Source of the DNA: Microtetraspora sp. NBRC 13810
GTDB lineage: Bacteria; Actinomycetota; Actinomycetes; Streptosporangiales; Streptosporangiaceae
Assembly (NCBI RefSeq): GCF_030268685.1
Contig: NZ_BSRQ01000003.1
Span: 1 to 64,000 of the forward strand
Length of the DNA stretch: 64,000 nucleotides
Direction: 5' to 3'
Shown: positions 28,611-38,460 of the stretch, piece by piece
How positions within the stretch are numbered: the first letter of the stretch is position 1
How the letters are laid out: the number at the start of each line of letters is the position of its first letter
Made by a program: the position numbers and the translations under genes
Notes under the pieces: model-generated
The model's database searches: none
Seen by the model: only the letters and a program-made list of their open reading frames with translations
What the model was told of the DNA's origin: nothing

Positions 28611-28865
28611 TCAGAGGTGGGTGCGGTCGGAACCGGGCGCGGCGGGGCCGATCGCGTCCAGGCCGTACTCGGCGCGCAGCTCGGCCTCGCGTTTCGCCGC
28701 CGCCTCCAGCGCCTCGCCGGTGAAGAACCGGAGCCGGGCGACCAGCCCGGACGCGCCGTCCGCGGCGCGGCGCGCCACGTGGTCGGGGTGCAATGTCTGC
28801 AGCTTACGCATGACCCAGACGGCGGCGAACGCGCCCAGCGAAAGGTAGAACAGCCGACGGATCAT
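28611..28865 (-). CDS. Small membrane-associated protein (DUF6167-like)
   Basis: An 84-residue protein with one N-terminal hydrophobic segment (about 4-19, [14 protein letters not shown]), then a basic amphipathic region and a C-terminal charged helix. I relate it to DUF6167 by pattern and by its invariable place between the DUF948 gene and alaS in actinobacteria; function unknown. ATG at 28865 overlaps the preceding stop as ATGA, so the two small proteins are coupled and may act together. Confidence 0.75.
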   Translation of the reverse strand: MIRRLFYLSLGAFAAVWVMRKLQTLHPDHVARRAADGASGLVARLRFFTGEALEAAAKREAELRAEYGLDAIGPAAPGSDRTHL

Positions 28866-29248
28866 CGCCGGCGCCCTTCGGCCGGCCGGCGGCCGTTGAG
28901 CGCCCGCGCGGCGGCGGCGGTGCGGACGCCGTGCCCGAGCGCGGAGATCTTGATCAGCGGCCCGGCGATCAGCATGGAGGCGACCCCGGTGACCTTGGCC
29001 ATGTCGCCGCTGACCCGCTTGACGTCGGTGGCGATGGCCCCGACGGCCACCAGCCTGCGGTTGGTCTCGCCGACGGTCGCGCTCACCTCGTCGAGCAGCG
29101 GCGCCACCCGCTCGCCCAGCTCCGCGACCATCTTGGTGGTCTCGGTGAGCAGCCGGGCCGCCCGGACGAGCACCACGGCCAGGAAGCAGACCAGGATCGC
29201 CCAGAACATGGCGACGATGAGGCCCGCGACCTCTCCCGCTGTGAGCAT
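28862..29248 (-). CDS. DUF948 membrane protein
   Basis: A 128-residue protein: one N-terminal membrane helix (about 8-29), then a long amphipathic helical part (LLTETTKMVAELGERVAPLLDEVSATVGETNRRL) of the DUF948 type, ending in a basic tail. Members are thought to be envelope-associated; no biochemical role is established. ATG at 29248 has GGAG 6 nt upstream. It overlaps the next small membrane protein by 4 nt. Confidence 0.85.
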   Translation of the reverse strand: MLTAGEVAGLIVAMFWAILVCFLAVVLVRAARLLTETTKMVAELGERVAPLLDEVSATVGETNRRLVAVGAIATDVKRVSGDMAKVTGVASMLIAGPLIKISALGHGVRTAAAARALNGRRPAEGRRR

Positions 29249-29358
29249 CTTCGGCTCCGTCCCTCATCGGTGCCCAGGGGGCGCAGGGGCGAGTGGAATG
29301 TGAAGACCTTATCGTGCCGCGGGGACACGACCCGCGCTCATCGCGCCGCGCGGGCGGG

Positions 29359-30675
29359 TCATCCTCCGGCGTCCTGGCGCAGGAACTCGCGGATCCTGCC
29401 CCACCGCTCGGCGTAACCCGCCTCCGCGCCGTGTCTGGTGGGCTCGTAGTACCTGCGGTCGCCCAGCTCACGGGGGATGTACTCCTGGCGGACCAGGCCG
29501 TGCTCGAAGTCGTGCGGATAGCGGTAGCCCTGGCCGTGGCCGAGCTTCTTGGCCCCGGGGTAGTGCCCGTCGCGCAGGTGGCCGGGCACCTGGCCGAGCA
29601 GGCCGCGGCGCACGTCCTCCGCGGCGGCGCCGATCGCCTTGACCACCGCGTTCGACTTGGGGGCGAGGGCGCAGTGGATCACCGCCTGGGTGAGGTTGAT
29701 CCTGCCCTCGGGCAGCCCGATGAACTCCACCGCCTGCGCCGCCGCCACGGCGACCTGCAGGCAGGTGGGGTCGGCCATGCCGACGTCCTCGGAGGCGAAG
29801 ATGACGATGCGCCTGGCGATGAAACGCGGGTCCTCCCCTGCCTCCACCATGCGGGCCAGGTAGTGCACGGCGGCGTCGGCGTCGGAGCCGCGCATGCTCT
29901 TGATGAAGGCGCTGATCACGTCGTAGTGCTGGTCGCCCTGGCGGTCGTAGCGCACGGCCGCCTTGTCCACCGCGCGCTCGACGACCTCGGCGGTGATCTC
30001 GTCCTCCAGCAGGGCGGCGGCCTCGAGGTAGGTGAGCGAGCGGCGGGCGTCGCCGCCGGCCAGCCGTACGAGGTGGTCCAGCGCGTCGGGGGCGAGGGTG
30101 ACGCGGCCGTCGAGGCCGCGCGGGTCGCGGACGGCGCGCTCCAGCACCGCCCGGACGTCGTCGTCGGTCAGGGACTCCAGGGTGAGGAGCAGCGACCTGG
30201 ACAGCAGCGGGGAGTTGACCGAGAAGAACGGGTTTTCCGTGGTGGCGCCGATGAAGGTGACCCAGCGGTTCTCCACGGCGGGCAGCAGCGCGTCCTGCTG
30301 GGCCTTGTTGAAGCGGTGCACCTCGTCCACGAACAGCACGGTCTGCCTGCCGGTCATGCCCAGCTCGCGGCGCGCCTGGTCGATCGCGGCGCGCACCTCC
30401 TTGACGCCCGCCGAGACGGCGGAGACCTCCACGAAGCGGCGCTTGGTCACGCCGGCCACGACGTAGGCGAGGGTGGTCTTCCCGGTGCCGGGCGGTCCCC
30501 ACAGGAAGAGCGACATGGGCGCCTCGCTCTCGACGAGCCTGCGCAGCGGGGTGCCGGAGCCGAGCAGGTGGCGCTGGCCGAGCACCTCCTGGAGGGAACG
30601 CGGGCGCATGCGCACGGCGAGCGGCTCCTGGCCCCGGTGGGCCTCCTCGGCCGCCGAATCGAACAAGCTCTCCAC
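29359..30675 (-). CDS. rarA: Replication-associated recombination protein A (AAA+ ATPase)
   Basis: MgsA/RarA-type clamp-loader-like ATPase acting at stalled replication forks. In 438 residues: Walker [10 protein letters not shown] (60-68), Walker [11 protein letters not shown] (113-122), sensor 1 GATTENP, arginine finger region SPLLSRS, and the C-terminal tetramerisation domain with [19 protein letters not shown] and the [14 protein letters not shown] block. GTG start at 30675. It is the usual upstream neighbour of the alaS region in actinobacteria. Confidence 0.96.
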   Translation of the reverse strand: MESLFDSAAEEAHRGQEPLAVRMRPRSLQEVLGQRHLLGSGTPLRRLVESEAPMSLFLWGPPGTGKTTLAYVVAGVTKRRFVEVSAVSAGVKEVRAAIDQARRELGMTGRQTVLFVDEVHRFNKAQQDALLPAVENRWVTFIGATTENPFFSVNSPLLSRSLLLTLESLTDDDVRAVLERAVRDPRGLDGRVTLAPDALDHLVRLAGGDARRSLTYLEAAALLEDEITAEVVERAVDKAAVRYDRQGDQHYDVISAFIKSMRGSDADAAVHYLARMVEAGEDPRFIARRIVIFASEDVGMADPTCLQVAVAAAQAVEFIGLPEGRINLTQAVIHCALAPKSNAVVKAIGAAAEDVRRGLLGQVPGHLRDGHYPGAKKLGHGQGYRYPHDFEHGLVRQEYIPRELGDRRYYEPTRHGAEAGYAERWGRIREFLRQDAGG

Positions 30676-30734
30676 ATCCCGACACTACCGCCTGCGCACC
30701 GCGGGGAACCCGCTCTCCGGCGGGACGGGGGCGT

Positions 30735-31196
30735 TCAGGCGCCCCAGACGGCGGTGGCGCCGGTGTGCCCGGCGCGCAGCACGTAGAAGCCCACGACCAG
30801 GGACAACACGACGATGAGCCCGGACAGCACGCCGGCGACGGCCCTGCCCAGCCGCGCGGCGGCGAAGACGAGCACCAGCACGGCCACGCCGAGGCCGAGC
30901 GAGCTGAGCAGCAGGGGGGTGGCGTACGACTCGTGCTCGGCGACCCGGTCGCCCAGGAGGCCCGACGGCGGCTGGCCGCCGAAGACGCGGTCCTTCATCG
31001 CCTCACCGCTCTGCCTGGCGGCGAGCACCGTCGCCGGGGCGATCACGGCCAGCGGGACGACCGCCCAGGTCATCCGGTCCCGCCAGCCGGGCACCAATGC
31101 GTACGCCAGGGACAGCAGGACGGCCAGCGGAGTCAGCACGACGGCGGCGTGGATGATCAGGGCGTGGGCCGGCAGGCCCAGGATTTCGTCGAACAT
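30735..31196 (-). CDS. DUF2231 integral membrane protein
   Basis: A 153-residue protein with four hydrophobic segments (about 11-32, 43-60, 93-112 and 118-141). The first contains LPAHALIIHAAVVLTPLAVLL with the histidine pair typical of DUF2231 proteins, some of which are proposed to bind haem. Role unknown. ATG start at 31196. It is divergent from the first cyclophilin gene and stands apart from rarA by 59 nt. Confidence 0.85.
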   Translation of the reverse strand: MFDEILGLPAHALIIHAAVVLTPLAVLLSLAYALVPGWRDRMTWAVVPLAVIAPATVLAARQSGEAMKDRVFGGQPPSGLLGDRVAEHESYATPLLLSSLGLGVAVLVLVFAAARLGRAVAGVLSGLIVVLSLVVGFYVLRAGHTGATAVWGA

Positions 31197-31366
31197 GTAC
31201 GGACTCCAGGGGTACTACGTAATGATTTCTTCCACCACAACGGATCCCACCACGCCGCGGTTCGAAGGCGACACCCTTCGCTTCCCGGATCCGCGGCCAC
31301 TTCCGGCGCATAGCCCCCTTGCGCATCGGTGGTCGTGTTCCTGCACTTACGTCCTTCACACGCCAA

Positions 31367-31383
31367 GGCCGGTACGATTCGCC
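31367..31383 (+). promoter_or_regulatory. Promoter element of the first cyclophilin gene
   Basis: GGCCGGTACGATTCGCC, with a -10-like TACGAT (31373-31378) 46 nt before the start codon. The same 17-bp element, with one base changed, sits at the same distance before the second cyclophilin gene. No consensus -35 is evident in either. Confidence 0.55.
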
Positions 31384-31423
31384 AAGTTGAGCCAAAGTAA
31401 CGGTAAATCTGGAGGGCATACCC

Positions 31424-32320
31424 GTGACCGGCGAAGACCGTCAGAGCGAGCTGGCGCAACAGCACAAGGAGCGACAGGCGCAGCGGGCCGCCGAGGAGCG
31501 CCAGGAGGAGCGTCAGAAGGCCAGGGCCAAGCGCAGGATCACGCTCGGCGCGGGCGCCGCCGCCGTGGTCGTGCTGGGCGGCGTGGTCGCCGCGACGACG
31601 CTGACGGGCGGCAGCGCGGCGAGTACGGACGCCACCGCCACCCCGACCCCGAGCGCCACCCCCTCCGTCGCGCCGAGCAGGCCCATCGACGCCGCGGCGA
31701 TCACCTGCGACTACCGCAAGGACACCACCGGCGCCCCGGCGAAGTTCGTCGGCATGCCGCCGAAGAAGCCCAGCCTGCGCTGGAAGACGATGACCCTGAC
31801 CACCAACCAGGGCGACATCGTGATCAACCTGGCCACCCGGCAGGCGCCGTGCACCGTCAACTCCTTCGCCTTCCTGGCGAAGAAGAACTTCTACGACAAC
31901 ACCCGGTGCCACCGCCTGGCCACCCCTCAGAACTCCGGCCTGGCGCTGCTCCAGTGCGGCGACCCGCAGGCCAAGGCCGACGGCAAGAACCCCACGGACG
32001 GCCAGGGCAGCTCGGGCTACGTCTACAACGACGAGAACCTCGGCGGCATGCCGTACGCCAGGGGCACGGTCTTCCTGGCCCAGCCGCCGGACGCGACGAA
32101 CGCCAACGGCAGCCAGTTCGCCATCTCCTTCGGCGACGAGAACATGCAGCTCGACGCGGCCTACACCCCGTTCGGCACCGTGACCAAGGGCCTGGAGATC
32201 CTGGACAAGGTCGCCGCGGGCGGCTTCCTGGTCAACCCGGAGGACATCACCGGCGACGGCGGCTCCACCGCGCCCAAGCTCCCCGTGATCATCAAAAACG
32301 TGCGCCTGTCCATGAAGTGA
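31424..32320 (+). CDS. Membrane-anchored cyclophilin-type peptidyl-prolyl isomerase (paralog 1)
   Basis: Probable extracytoplasmic protein-folding enzyme. 298 residues: charged coiled-coil N-terminus (about 5-36), one membrane helix (about 37-60), a Thr/Pro/Ala linker (62-85), then a cyclophilin domain from about 115 (LTTNQGDIVINLATRQAPCTVNSFAFL, CHRL, GSQFAISFGD, YTPFGTVTKGLEILDKV). The catalytic Arg (HRL) is present, but ANSGPNTNGSQFF of paralog 2 reads PPDATNANGSQFA here, a divergent substrate pocket. GTG at 31424 follows GGAGG. Confidence 0.92.
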   Translation: MTGEDRQSELAQQHKERQAQRAAEERQEERQKARAKRRITLGAGAAAVVVLGGVVAATTLTGGSAASTDATATPTPSATPSVAPSRPIDAAAITCDYRKDTTGAPAKFVGMPPKKPSLRWKTMTLTTNQGDIVINLATRQAPCTVNSFAFLAKKNFYDNTRCHRLATPQNSGLALLQCGDPQAKADGKNPTDGQGSSGYVYNDENLGGMPYARGTVFLAQPPDATNANGSQFAISFGDENMQLDAAYTPFGTVTKGLEILDKVAAGGFLVNPEDITGDGGSTAPKLPVIIKNVRLSMK

Positions 32321-32321
32321 C

Positions 32322-32371
32322 CCCGGCGGAGTGATTCACCTCACACCGAGGCCGCGCCTCCGTCCGCCGGG
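32322..32371 (+). terminator. Hairpin after cyclophilin paralog 1
   Basis: CCCGGCGGA (32322-32330) pairs with TCCGCCGGG (32363-32371); the 32-nt loop contains a second small stem GAGGC-CGC-GCCTC (32348-32360). It starts right after the stop codon and ends before the P450 ribosome site. Confidence 0.5.
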
Positions 32372-32415
32372 CGAGAGTGGGATCTGGATGTGATCCCGGA
32401 CCGATGGAGCGCACT

Positions 32416-33624
32416 ATGCCGGACAAACTGCCCTTCACGTTTCTGTTCGACCCTGAGTTCGCCGCCGATCCGCACGCGATGTACGGGCCGCTGCGCGAGC
32501 TCGGGCCGGTACACCCGATCGACTTCCCCCCGGGGACCAGCGCCTTCCTGATCCTGGACTACGAGCACGGCCGGGCCGCGCTGAACGATCCGCGCCTGTC
32601 CAAGGACATGCTCAGGAACGGCCCGGACTGGCTGCAGGAGGAGACCAGGATCAATCCGGTGATCTCCCACCACATGCTGGTCCAGGACCCGCCCGACCAC
32701 ACCCGCCAGCGCCGCCTGGTGGCCAGGGCGTTCACCCCGCGCAGGGTCGAGGAGTTACGTCCCCGGGTGGCGGAGATCACCGACGAGCTGATCGACGCGA
32801 TGGTCGCCAGGGGCGAGGCGGATCTCATCGCCGACTTCGCCGTCCCGCTGCCGATCACGGTGATCTGCGAGCTGATCGGCATCCCCGTGGAGATCCGGCC
32901 GGCCTTCCGTGAGTGGTCGCAGCAGGTTCTGATGGTCGCGGTGGACGAGGAGCAGCGGGCCGTGCAGCTGCGGGCCGTCCAGGGGATCACGGACACCTTC
33001 ACCGACCTGATCGCGAGCAGGCGGGCGGCGCCGCGGGAGGACCTGGTGAGCGCGCTGATCGGCGCGCGGGACGACGACGGCGTGCTGAGCGAGGAGGAGG
33101 TGCTCGGCACGCTGGTGCTGCTGATGATCGCCGGGCACGAGACCACGGTCAACCTGATCGGCAGCGGCATGGCGGCGCTGCTGCGCGAGCCCGCCCAGCT
33201 GCGGCTGCTGCGCGAGCGCCCGGAGCTGCTGCCGTCGGCGGTGGAGGAGCTGCTCCGCCTGGAGAGCCCGGTGGAGCGCAGCACCAACCGGATCGCGGTG
33301 CAGGACCTGGAGATCGCGGGCACGCCGATCCCGGCGGGCAGTTTCGTGCACGTCTCGCTGGCCGCCGCGAGCAGGGACCCGAAGGTCTTCCCCGAGCCGG
33401 ACCGGCTCGACCTCGCCAGAGAGGGCAACCGGCACATCGCCTTCGGTCACGGCGTGCACTTCTGCCTCGGCGCGCCGCTCGCCCGGCTGGAGGGCCAGAT
33501 CGCCTTCGGGGCGCTGCTGTCCCGGCTGCCGGGCATCGCCCTGGCCTGCCCGCCGGAGGACCTGCGGTGGTCGATGAGCGGCTCCGTCACGCGCGGGCTG
33601 GTCTCGCTGCCCGTGCGCTTCTGA
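32416..33624 (+). CDS. Cytochrome P450 (CYP107-like)
   Basis: Haem-thiolate monooxygenase of about 402 residues, soluble bacterial type. I-helix oxygen-binding motif AGHETT (239-244), ExxR motif EELLR (277-281) and haem loop FGHGVHFCLG with Cys350. ATG at 32416 has GGAG 6 nt upstream; upstream in-frame ATG codons lack one. Substrate unknown: sequence patterns resemble CYP105/107 enzymes of secondary or xenobiotic metabolism. No ferredoxin or ferredoxin reductase gene is adjacent, so electrons must come from elsewhere. Convergent with aspS. Confidence 0.94.
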   Translation: MPDKLPFTFLFDPEFAADPHAMYGPLRELGPVHPIDFPPGTSAFLILDYEHGRAALNDPRLSKDMLRNGPDWLQEETRINPVISHHMLVQDPPDHTRQRRLVARAFTPRRVEELRPRVAEITDELIDAMVARGEADLIADFAVPLPITVICELIGIPVEIRPAFREWSQQVLMVAVDEEQRAVQLRAVQGITDTFTDLIASRRAAPREDLVSALIGARDDDGVLSEEEVLGTLVLLMIAGHETTVNLIGSGMAALLREPAQLRLLRERPELLPSAVEELLRLESPVERSTNRIAVQDLEIAGTPIPAGSFVHVSLAAASRDPKVFPEPDRLDLAREGNRHIAFGHGVHFCLGAPLARLEGQIAFGALLSRLPGIALACPPEDLRWSMSGSVTRGLVSLPVRF

Positions 33625-33650
33625 CCGGCACCCCGTCCAGAGCCCTGAGA

Positions 33651-33684
33651 GCCCCGTACGGCCACGCGGGCGGCCGTACGGGGC
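33651..33684. terminator. Bidirectional terminator between the P450 gene and aspS
   Basis: GCCCCGTACGGCC (33651-33663) is perfectly complementary to GGCCGTACGGGGC (33672-33684) with an 8-nt loop: a 13-bp stem between convergent genes. Confidence 0.85.
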
Positions 33685-33699
33685 CGAGGGACGAGAAGG

Positions 33700-35442
33700 C
33701 TACGCCAGGCCGGGAGAGGCGGGTTTGGCGTCCACGCCGGCCTCTTTGCGCTGCTCGGGGGTGATGGGCGTGGGGGCGGCGGTCAGCGGGTCGAAGCCGG
33801 AGGCGGTCTTCGGGAACGTGATCACGTCGCGGATCGACTCGCCGCCCGCCAGCAGCATGCACAGGCGGTCCCAGCCGTAGGCGATGCCGCCGTGCGGCGG
33901 CGGGCCGTACTTGAACGCCTCCAGCAGGAAGCCGAACTTGCTCTCCGCCTCCTCCTTGGAGATGCCGAGCACGTCGAACACGCGCTGCTGCATCTCGGCG
34001 CGGTGGATTCGGATCGAGCCGCCGCCGATCTCCATGCCGTTGCAGACCATGTCGTAGGCGTAGGCGAGCGCCTCGCCCGGGTGGTCCTGGAAGTTGTCCG
34101 CCCATTCGGGCTTGGGGCCGGTGAAGGGGTGGTGCACGGCTGTCCAGCCGCCCTCGCCGTCCTCCTCGAACATCGGCGCGTCGACGACCCACAGGAACGA
34201 CCACTGCGACTCGTCGATCAGGCCGCAGCGCCGGCCGATCTCCAGGCGGGCCGCGCCGAGCAGGTCGCGGGCGCCGGAGGGCGCGCCGGCGGCGAAGAAG
34301 ATCGCGTCACCGGGGGCGGCGCCCGTCTTGGCGGCCAGCCCGGCGAGCTCGGTCTCCGAGAGGTTCTTGGCCACCGGGCCGCCGAGCGTGCCGTCCTCCT
34401 GGACCAGCACGTAGGCCAGGCCCTTGTGGCCGCGCGAGCGCGCCCACTCCTGCCAGCCGTCGAGCTCCTTGCGGGTCTGGGAGGCGCCGCCCGGCATGAC
34501 GACCGCGCCCACGTAGGGGGCCTGGAAGACGCGGAACGGAGTGCCGGCGAAGAACTCCGTCATCTCCACCAGCTCGCACCCGAACCGCAGGTCCGGCTTG
34601 TCCGACCCATAGCGCGCCATCGCCTCCGCGTACGGCATGCGGGGCAGCGGGGTGGGCAGCTCGTAGCCGAGGATGTCCTTCCACAGCCGGCCGACCAGCG
34701 CCTCGCCGAGGGCGATCACGTCGTCCTGGTCCACGAACGACATCTCGATGTCGATCTGGGTGAACTCGGGCTGGCGGTCGGCGCGCAGGTCCTCGTCGCG
34801 GTAACACTTGGCGAGCTGGTAGTACCGCTCCATGCCGCCGACCATGAGGAGCTGCTTGAACAGCTGCGGCGACTGGGGCAGCGCGTACCAGTTGCCCGGC
34901 TGGAGGCGGACCGGGACCAGGAAGTCACGCGCGCCCTCGGGGGTGGACCGGGTGAGCGTGGGGGTCTCCAGGTAGACGAAGCGGTGCGCGTTCATCACCT
35001 CGTGGGCGAGGTAGGTGGCCTTGGACCGGATGCGCATCGCCTCGGCGACCTGCGAGCGGCGGATGTCGAGGTAGCGGTACTTCAGCCGCGCCTCCTCCGA
35101 CACGCCGGTGGACCCCTCGATGGGGAACGGCAGCGGCGCGGACTCGCTGAGCACCTCCACCTCGGAGGCGACGACCTCGATGTCACCGGTGGGCAGCTCG
35201 GGGTTCTCGTTGCCCGCGGGGCGGACGCGCACCTCGCCCGTGACCTTCACGCAGTACTCCGAACGCAGGTCGTGCGCGTGGTCCTCCTCGCGGAAGACGA
35301 CCTGGGCGGAGCCGGAGCCGTCGCGCAGGTCGATGAAGACCACGCCGCCGTGGTCCCGGCGCCGCGCGACCCAGCCGGCCAGGGTCACCTGGCGGCCGGC
35401 GTCGTCCCTGCGAAGTGATCCCGCTTCGTGCGTGCGGATCAT
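33700..35442 (-). CDS. aspS: Aspartyl-tRNA synthetase (probably non-discriminating)
   Basis: Class IIb synthetase of about 580 residues: N-terminal OB anticodon domain ([19 protein letters not shown]), bacterial GAD insertion (around the middle), class II motif 2 ([10 protein letters not shown] is just after) and motif 3 ([14 protein letters not shown]). His31 in RRRDHGG is the residue associated with non-discriminating AspRS that also charges tRNA-Asn, where discriminating enzymes have Leu; such organisms use GatCAB to make Asn-tRNA. ATG at 35442 overlaps the hisS stop (ATGA). Confidence 0.96.
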   Translation of the reverse strand: MIRTHEAGSLRRDDAGRQVTLAGWVARRRDHGGVVFIDLRDGSGSAQVVFREEDHAHDLRSEYCVKVTGEVRVRPAGNENPELPTGDIEVVASEVEVLSESAPLPFPIEGSTGVSEEARLKYRYLDIRRSQVAEAMRIRSKATYLAHEVMNAHRFVYLETPTLTRSTPEGARDFLVPVRLQPGNWYALPQSPQLFKQLLMVGGMERYYQLAKCYRDEDLRADRQPEFTQIDIEMSFVDQDDVIALGEALVGRLWKDILGYELPTPLPRMPYAEAMARYGSDKPDLRFGCELVEMTEFFAGTPFRVFQAPYVGAVVMPGGASQTRKELDGWQEWARSRGHKGLAYVLVQEDGTLGGPVAKNLSETELAGLAAKTGAAPGDAIFFAAGAPSGARDLLGAARLEIGRRCGLIDESQWSFLWVVDAPMFEEDGEGGWTAVHHPFTGPKPEWADNFQDHPGEALAYAYDMVCNGMEIGGGSIRIHRAEMQQRVFDVLGISKEEAESKFGFLLEAFKYGPPPHGGIAYGWDRLCMLLAGGESIRDVITFPKTASGFDPLTAAPTPITPEQRKEAGVDAKPASPGLA

Positions 35443-36704
35443 GTGGTCAGTCTCTCCTTCAGTGTCGTGACGATCTCGGCGAGCGGTACGGCGATCTGCT
35501 CGCCGCTGGCCAGGTCCTTCACCTGCGCTGACCCCTCGGCCAGGTCGCGCTCGCCGAGGATCACGGCATAGCTCGCGCCCGACCGGTCGGCGCCCTTCAG
35601 GGCACCCTTGAGTCCCCTGCCGCCGAAGGCCATGTCGGCGGCGACGCCCGCCCTGCGCAGCTCGGTGAGGAGCAGGAAGAGCCTGCGGCGGGCGTCCTCG
35701 CCCAGCGGCACACCGTACACCTGCACGGGCCCCGGGGGCTCCTCCTCGCCGAACAGTCCCTCGGCCTCCATCGCGAGGACGGTCCGGTCGACGCCGATCG
35801 CCCAGCCGACGCCGGGCAGCGCCGGGCCGCCGATCATCTCGCTCAGGCCGTCGTACCGGCCGCCGCCGCCCACGGCGGACTGCGAGCCGAGCCCGCCGTG
35901 CACGAACTCGAAGGTGGTGCGCGTGTAGTAGTCCAGGCCGCGGACCAGCCTGGGGTCGTCGGTGTGGGACACGCCCGCGGCCGTCAGCAGCGCGCGGACC
36001 TCCTCGTGGTAGGCCTTGCACGCCCCGCACAGGTGGTCGGTCACCAGCGGCGCGCCGGCGAGCTGGGCCTGCACCTCGGGCCGCTTGTCGTCGAGCACCC
36101 GCAGCGGGTTGAGCTCGGCGCGCTGCCGGGTCGCGTCGTCGAGGTCGAGGCCGCGCAGGAAGCCCTGCAGCGCGGCCCGGTAGGCGGGGCGGCACTCCTT
36201 GCAGCCCAGCGTGTTGAGCAGCAGGCGCACGCCGGTGAGCCCGAGCGCGGCGTAGCCGTCCACCGCGAGCAGGATCACCTCGGCGTCGAGCGCGGGATCC
36301 TCGGCGCCCAGCGCCTCCACGCCGACCTGGGAGAAGTGCCGGTAACGGCCCTTCTGGGCCCTCTCGTAGCGGAAGTTGTTCCCGGAGTACCACAGCTTCA
36401 CGGGGAGCCGGCCGTTGTGCAGCCCGTGCTGGAGCACGGCGCGCACGACCGGCGCGGTGCCCTCGGGACGGAGCGTGATCGAGCGCCCGCCCTTGTCCTC
36501 GAAGGTGTACATCTCCTTGGAGACGATGTCGGTGGACTCGCCCACGCCGCGGGCGAACAGCGCGGTGTCCTCGAAGGTCGGCGTCTCGATGTAGCCGTAG
36601 CCCGCCAGCCGGGCGGGGGCGGACATCGCCTCGCGCACCGCCAGCGCGCGCTCGGATCGTGGCGGAAGCCAGTCGAAGGTGCCCTTGGGCGCCTGAAAAG
36701 TCAT
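35439..36704 (-). CDS. hisS: Histidyl-tRNA synthetase
   Basis: Class IIa synthetase of 421 residues. Motif 1 region ([10 protein letters not shown] at the N-terminus), motif 2 ([18 protein letters not shown]), the HisA signature ([13 protein letters not shown]) and motif 3 ([12 protein letters not shown]), then the C-terminal anticodon-binding domain. ATG start at 36704; the ribosome site is weak (GAGGGG further upstream inside the previous gene's end). It follows the metallo-hydrolase gene by 6 nt and overlaps aspS, a layout conserved in actinobacteria. Confidence 0.97.
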   Translation of the reverse strand: MTFQAPKGTFDWLPPRSERALAVREAMSAPARLAGYGYIETPTFEDTALFARGVGESTDIVSKEMYTFEDKGGRSITLRPEGTAPVVRAVLQHGLHNGRLPVKLWYSGNNFRYERAQKGRYRHFSQVGVEALGAEDPALDAEVILLAVDGYAALGLTGVRLLLNTLGCKECRPAYRAALQGFLRGLDLDDATRQRAELNPLRVLDDKRPEVQAQLAGAPLVTDHLCGACKAYHEEVRALLTAAGVSHTDDPRLVRGLDYYTRTTFEFVHGGLGSQSAVGGGGRYDGLSEMIGGPALPGVGWAIGVDRTVLAMEAEGLFGEEEPPGPVQVYGVPLGEDARRRLFLLLTELRRAGVAADMAFGGRGLKGALKGADRSGASYAVILGERDLAEGSAQVKDLASGEQIAVPLAEIVTTLKERLTT

Positions 36705-36710
36705 GATTTT

Positions 36711-37391
36711 CTAGATTCCCCTCGCGGGACCGGCGTGCGGGGCCGCCTCCGCAAGATACGGATTGGTGGCGCGCTCGCGGCCGATCGTGGTCTGTGGCCC
36801 GTGCCCGGGGAGCACCACCGTCTCATCCGGCAGCCGCTTCATCGTGGAGGCGAGACTGCGCAGGATCGTCGGGTAGTCGCCGCCGGGCAGGTCGCTGCGG
36901 CCGATGGAGCCGGCGAACAGCAGGTCGCCCGAGAAGAGGACCTGCGCCTCGGGAAGCCCGAAGGTCACCGACCCCCTGGTATGGCCCGGGGTGTGGTCGA
37001 CCCGCAACGACATGCCCGCCAGTTCCAGATCGGCCCCGTCGGCGAGCTCGCGCACGTCGTCCGGCTCGGACAGGGTGATCCCGCCGAAGAGCTGCGCCGA
37101 CGTGGGCGACCAGCCCTTGGCGGGGTCGCTCAGCAGGTGGCGGTCGTCGGGGTGGATCCAGGCCGGGACGTCCCGCGCTCCGCAGACCGGCGCCACGGAC
37201 CAGACGTGGTCGAGGTGGCCGTGCGTGAGCACCACCGCGACCGGCTTGAGGCGATGCTCGCGCAGCAGCTCGTCGACGCCTTCGACCGCGTCCTGGCCGG
37301 GATCGACGATGACGCACTCCTCGCCCGCGGCGGGAGCGACGACGTAGCAGTTGGTCTGGAAGGACCCTGCGGGAAAGCCGGCGATCAGCAT
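36711..37391 (-). CDS. Metallo-beta-lactamase-fold hydrolase (GloB-like)
   Basis: Small zinc hydrolase of 226 residues related to hydroxyacylglutathione hydrolase. The metal motif THGHLDH (about 56-62), a second histidine in HTPGHTRGS, the bridging aspartate in FSGDLLF and the last histidine in LPGHGPQT complete the binuclear site. Actinomycetes make mycothiol rather than glutathione, so the natural thioester is uncertain. First gene of the hisS-aspS operon, divergent from cyclophilin paralog 2. Confidence 0.9.
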   Translation of the reverse strand: MLIAGFPAGSFQTNCYVVAPAAGEECVIVDPGQDAVEGVDELLREHRLKPVAVVLTHGHLDHVWSVAPVCGARDVPAWIHPDDRHLLSDPAKGWSPTSAQLFGGITLSEPDDVRELADGADLELAGMSLRVDHTPGHTRGSVTFGLPEAQVLFSGDLLFAGSIGRSDLPGGDYPTILRSLASTMKRLPDETVVLPGHGPQTTIGRERATNPYLAEAAPHAGPARGI

Positions 37392-37480
37392 CTGCCTCAG
37401 TCGATCTCGTCAAGAATGCGGATGGGAATGTAACCGAAGGGTACCGGTGCGGGTCGGCGGGCTGCGAACCCCGACCCGGA

Positions 37481-37497
37481 GGCCGATACGATTCGCC
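37481..37497 (+). promoter_or_regulatory. Promoter element of the second cyclophilin gene
   Basis: GGCCGATACGATTCGCC, identical at 16 of 17 positions to the element before cyclophilin paralog 1, with TACGAT at 37487-37492, 49 nt before the chosen start codon. Confidence 0.55.
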
Positions 37498-37541
37498 CAC
37501 CTCAGTTAGTTCATACGCGGACCGTCGGAGGGGTGGACGCA

Positions 37542-38399
37542 GTGTCAACCGGCAAGGATCGCCAGAAGCAACTCGCGCGGGAGCACTACGAGCGGCAACT
37601 GAAGCGCCGCGCGGAGCGCCAGGCCAAGGCCAAGCGCACCGCCGTCATCGGTTCGACGGTGGGCGTCCTGGTCGTGGTCGGCGGCGTGGTGGCGGCGGTC
37701 ACCCTGCTCAGCGGCAACGGCTCCGAGAGCAGTGCCTCCGACAGCGCGCAGGTCAGCCCGCCTCCCTCCGCCGAGGCCGCCGTCTCGGCCCCGGCCGACC
37801 CCACCAAGGTGTCCTGCACCTACACCAAGGCCGCCGGCGGCGGCGGATCCAAGGATGTGGGCCTGCCACCGTCGAAGCCGAACCTGAAGGCCGAGCGGAT
37901 GACGCTCGACACCAGCCAGGGGACCATCGTCGTCGATCTGGAGCCGGCGAAGGCGCCTTGCACGGTCAACTCCTTCGATTTCCTGGCAAAAAAGAATTTC
38001 TTCGACGGGACCAAATGTCACCGTTTGGTCACACCTGAGCAAGGTGGTCTCGCGATCCTCCAGTGCGGCGACCCGCTGGCGAAGGCCGACGGGAAGACGG
38101 CCACCGACGGGCAGGGCGGCCCGGGTTACAGCTTCGCCGACGAGAATCTCGCGGGCGCGCAATACGGCCGCGGCGTCGTGGCGATGGCCAACAGCGGTCC
38201 GAACACCAACGGCAGCCAGTTCTTCCTGATCTTCGGCGACGAGACGAAGCAGCTGCCCCCGCAATACACCCCGTTCGGTACCGTCTCCAAGGGAATGGAC
38301 GTCCTGGACAAGGTCGCCAAGGGCGGCTATCTCCAGGACAACACCGCCCCCAAGGTGCGAGTCGAAATCAAAGACGTGACAATCTCTGCCAAGAGCTGA
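37542..38399 (+). CDS. Membrane-anchored cyclophilin-type peptidyl-prolyl isomerase (paralog 2)
   Basis: About 285 residues: Arg/Lys-rich coiled N-terminus, a membrane helix (about 33-57), a Ser/Ala/Pro linker, and a cyclophilin domain with APCTVNSFDFLAKKNFFDGTKCHRL, CGDP, MANSGPNTNGSQFFLIF and YTPFGTV. This copy keeps the canonical cyclophilin pocket motif better than paralog 1. GTG at 37542 is chosen because GGAGG lies 10 nt upstream; the GTG at 37533 is only 2 nt from it. It probably acts outside the membrane on secreted proteins. Confidence 0.93.
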   Translation: MSTGKDRQKQLAREHYERQLKRRAERQAKAKRTAVIGSTVGVLVVVGGVVAAVTLLSGNGSESSASDSAQVSPPPSAEAAVSAPADPTKVSCTYTKAAGGGGSKDVGLPPSKPNLKAERMTLDTSQGTIVVDLEPAKAPCTVNSFDFLAKKNFFDGTKCHRLVTPEQGGLAILQCGDPLAKADGKTATDGQGGPGYSFADENLAGAQYGRGVVAMANSGPNTNGSQFFLIFGDETKQLPPQYTPFGTVSKGMDVLDKVAKGGYLQDNTAPKVRVEIKDVTISAKS

Positions 38400-38460
38400 C
38401 GTAATAGCCACATACAGAAGCGCGACGCAGAACGAGGACTATCAAGTGCGGGAGGACACG

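Noticed and set aside
36794-37078. Plus-strand open frames opposite the metallo-hydrolase gene
   Set aside because: The minus-strand gene has the full zinc motif set and an operon context; the opposite frames have no recognisable domain or ribosome site.
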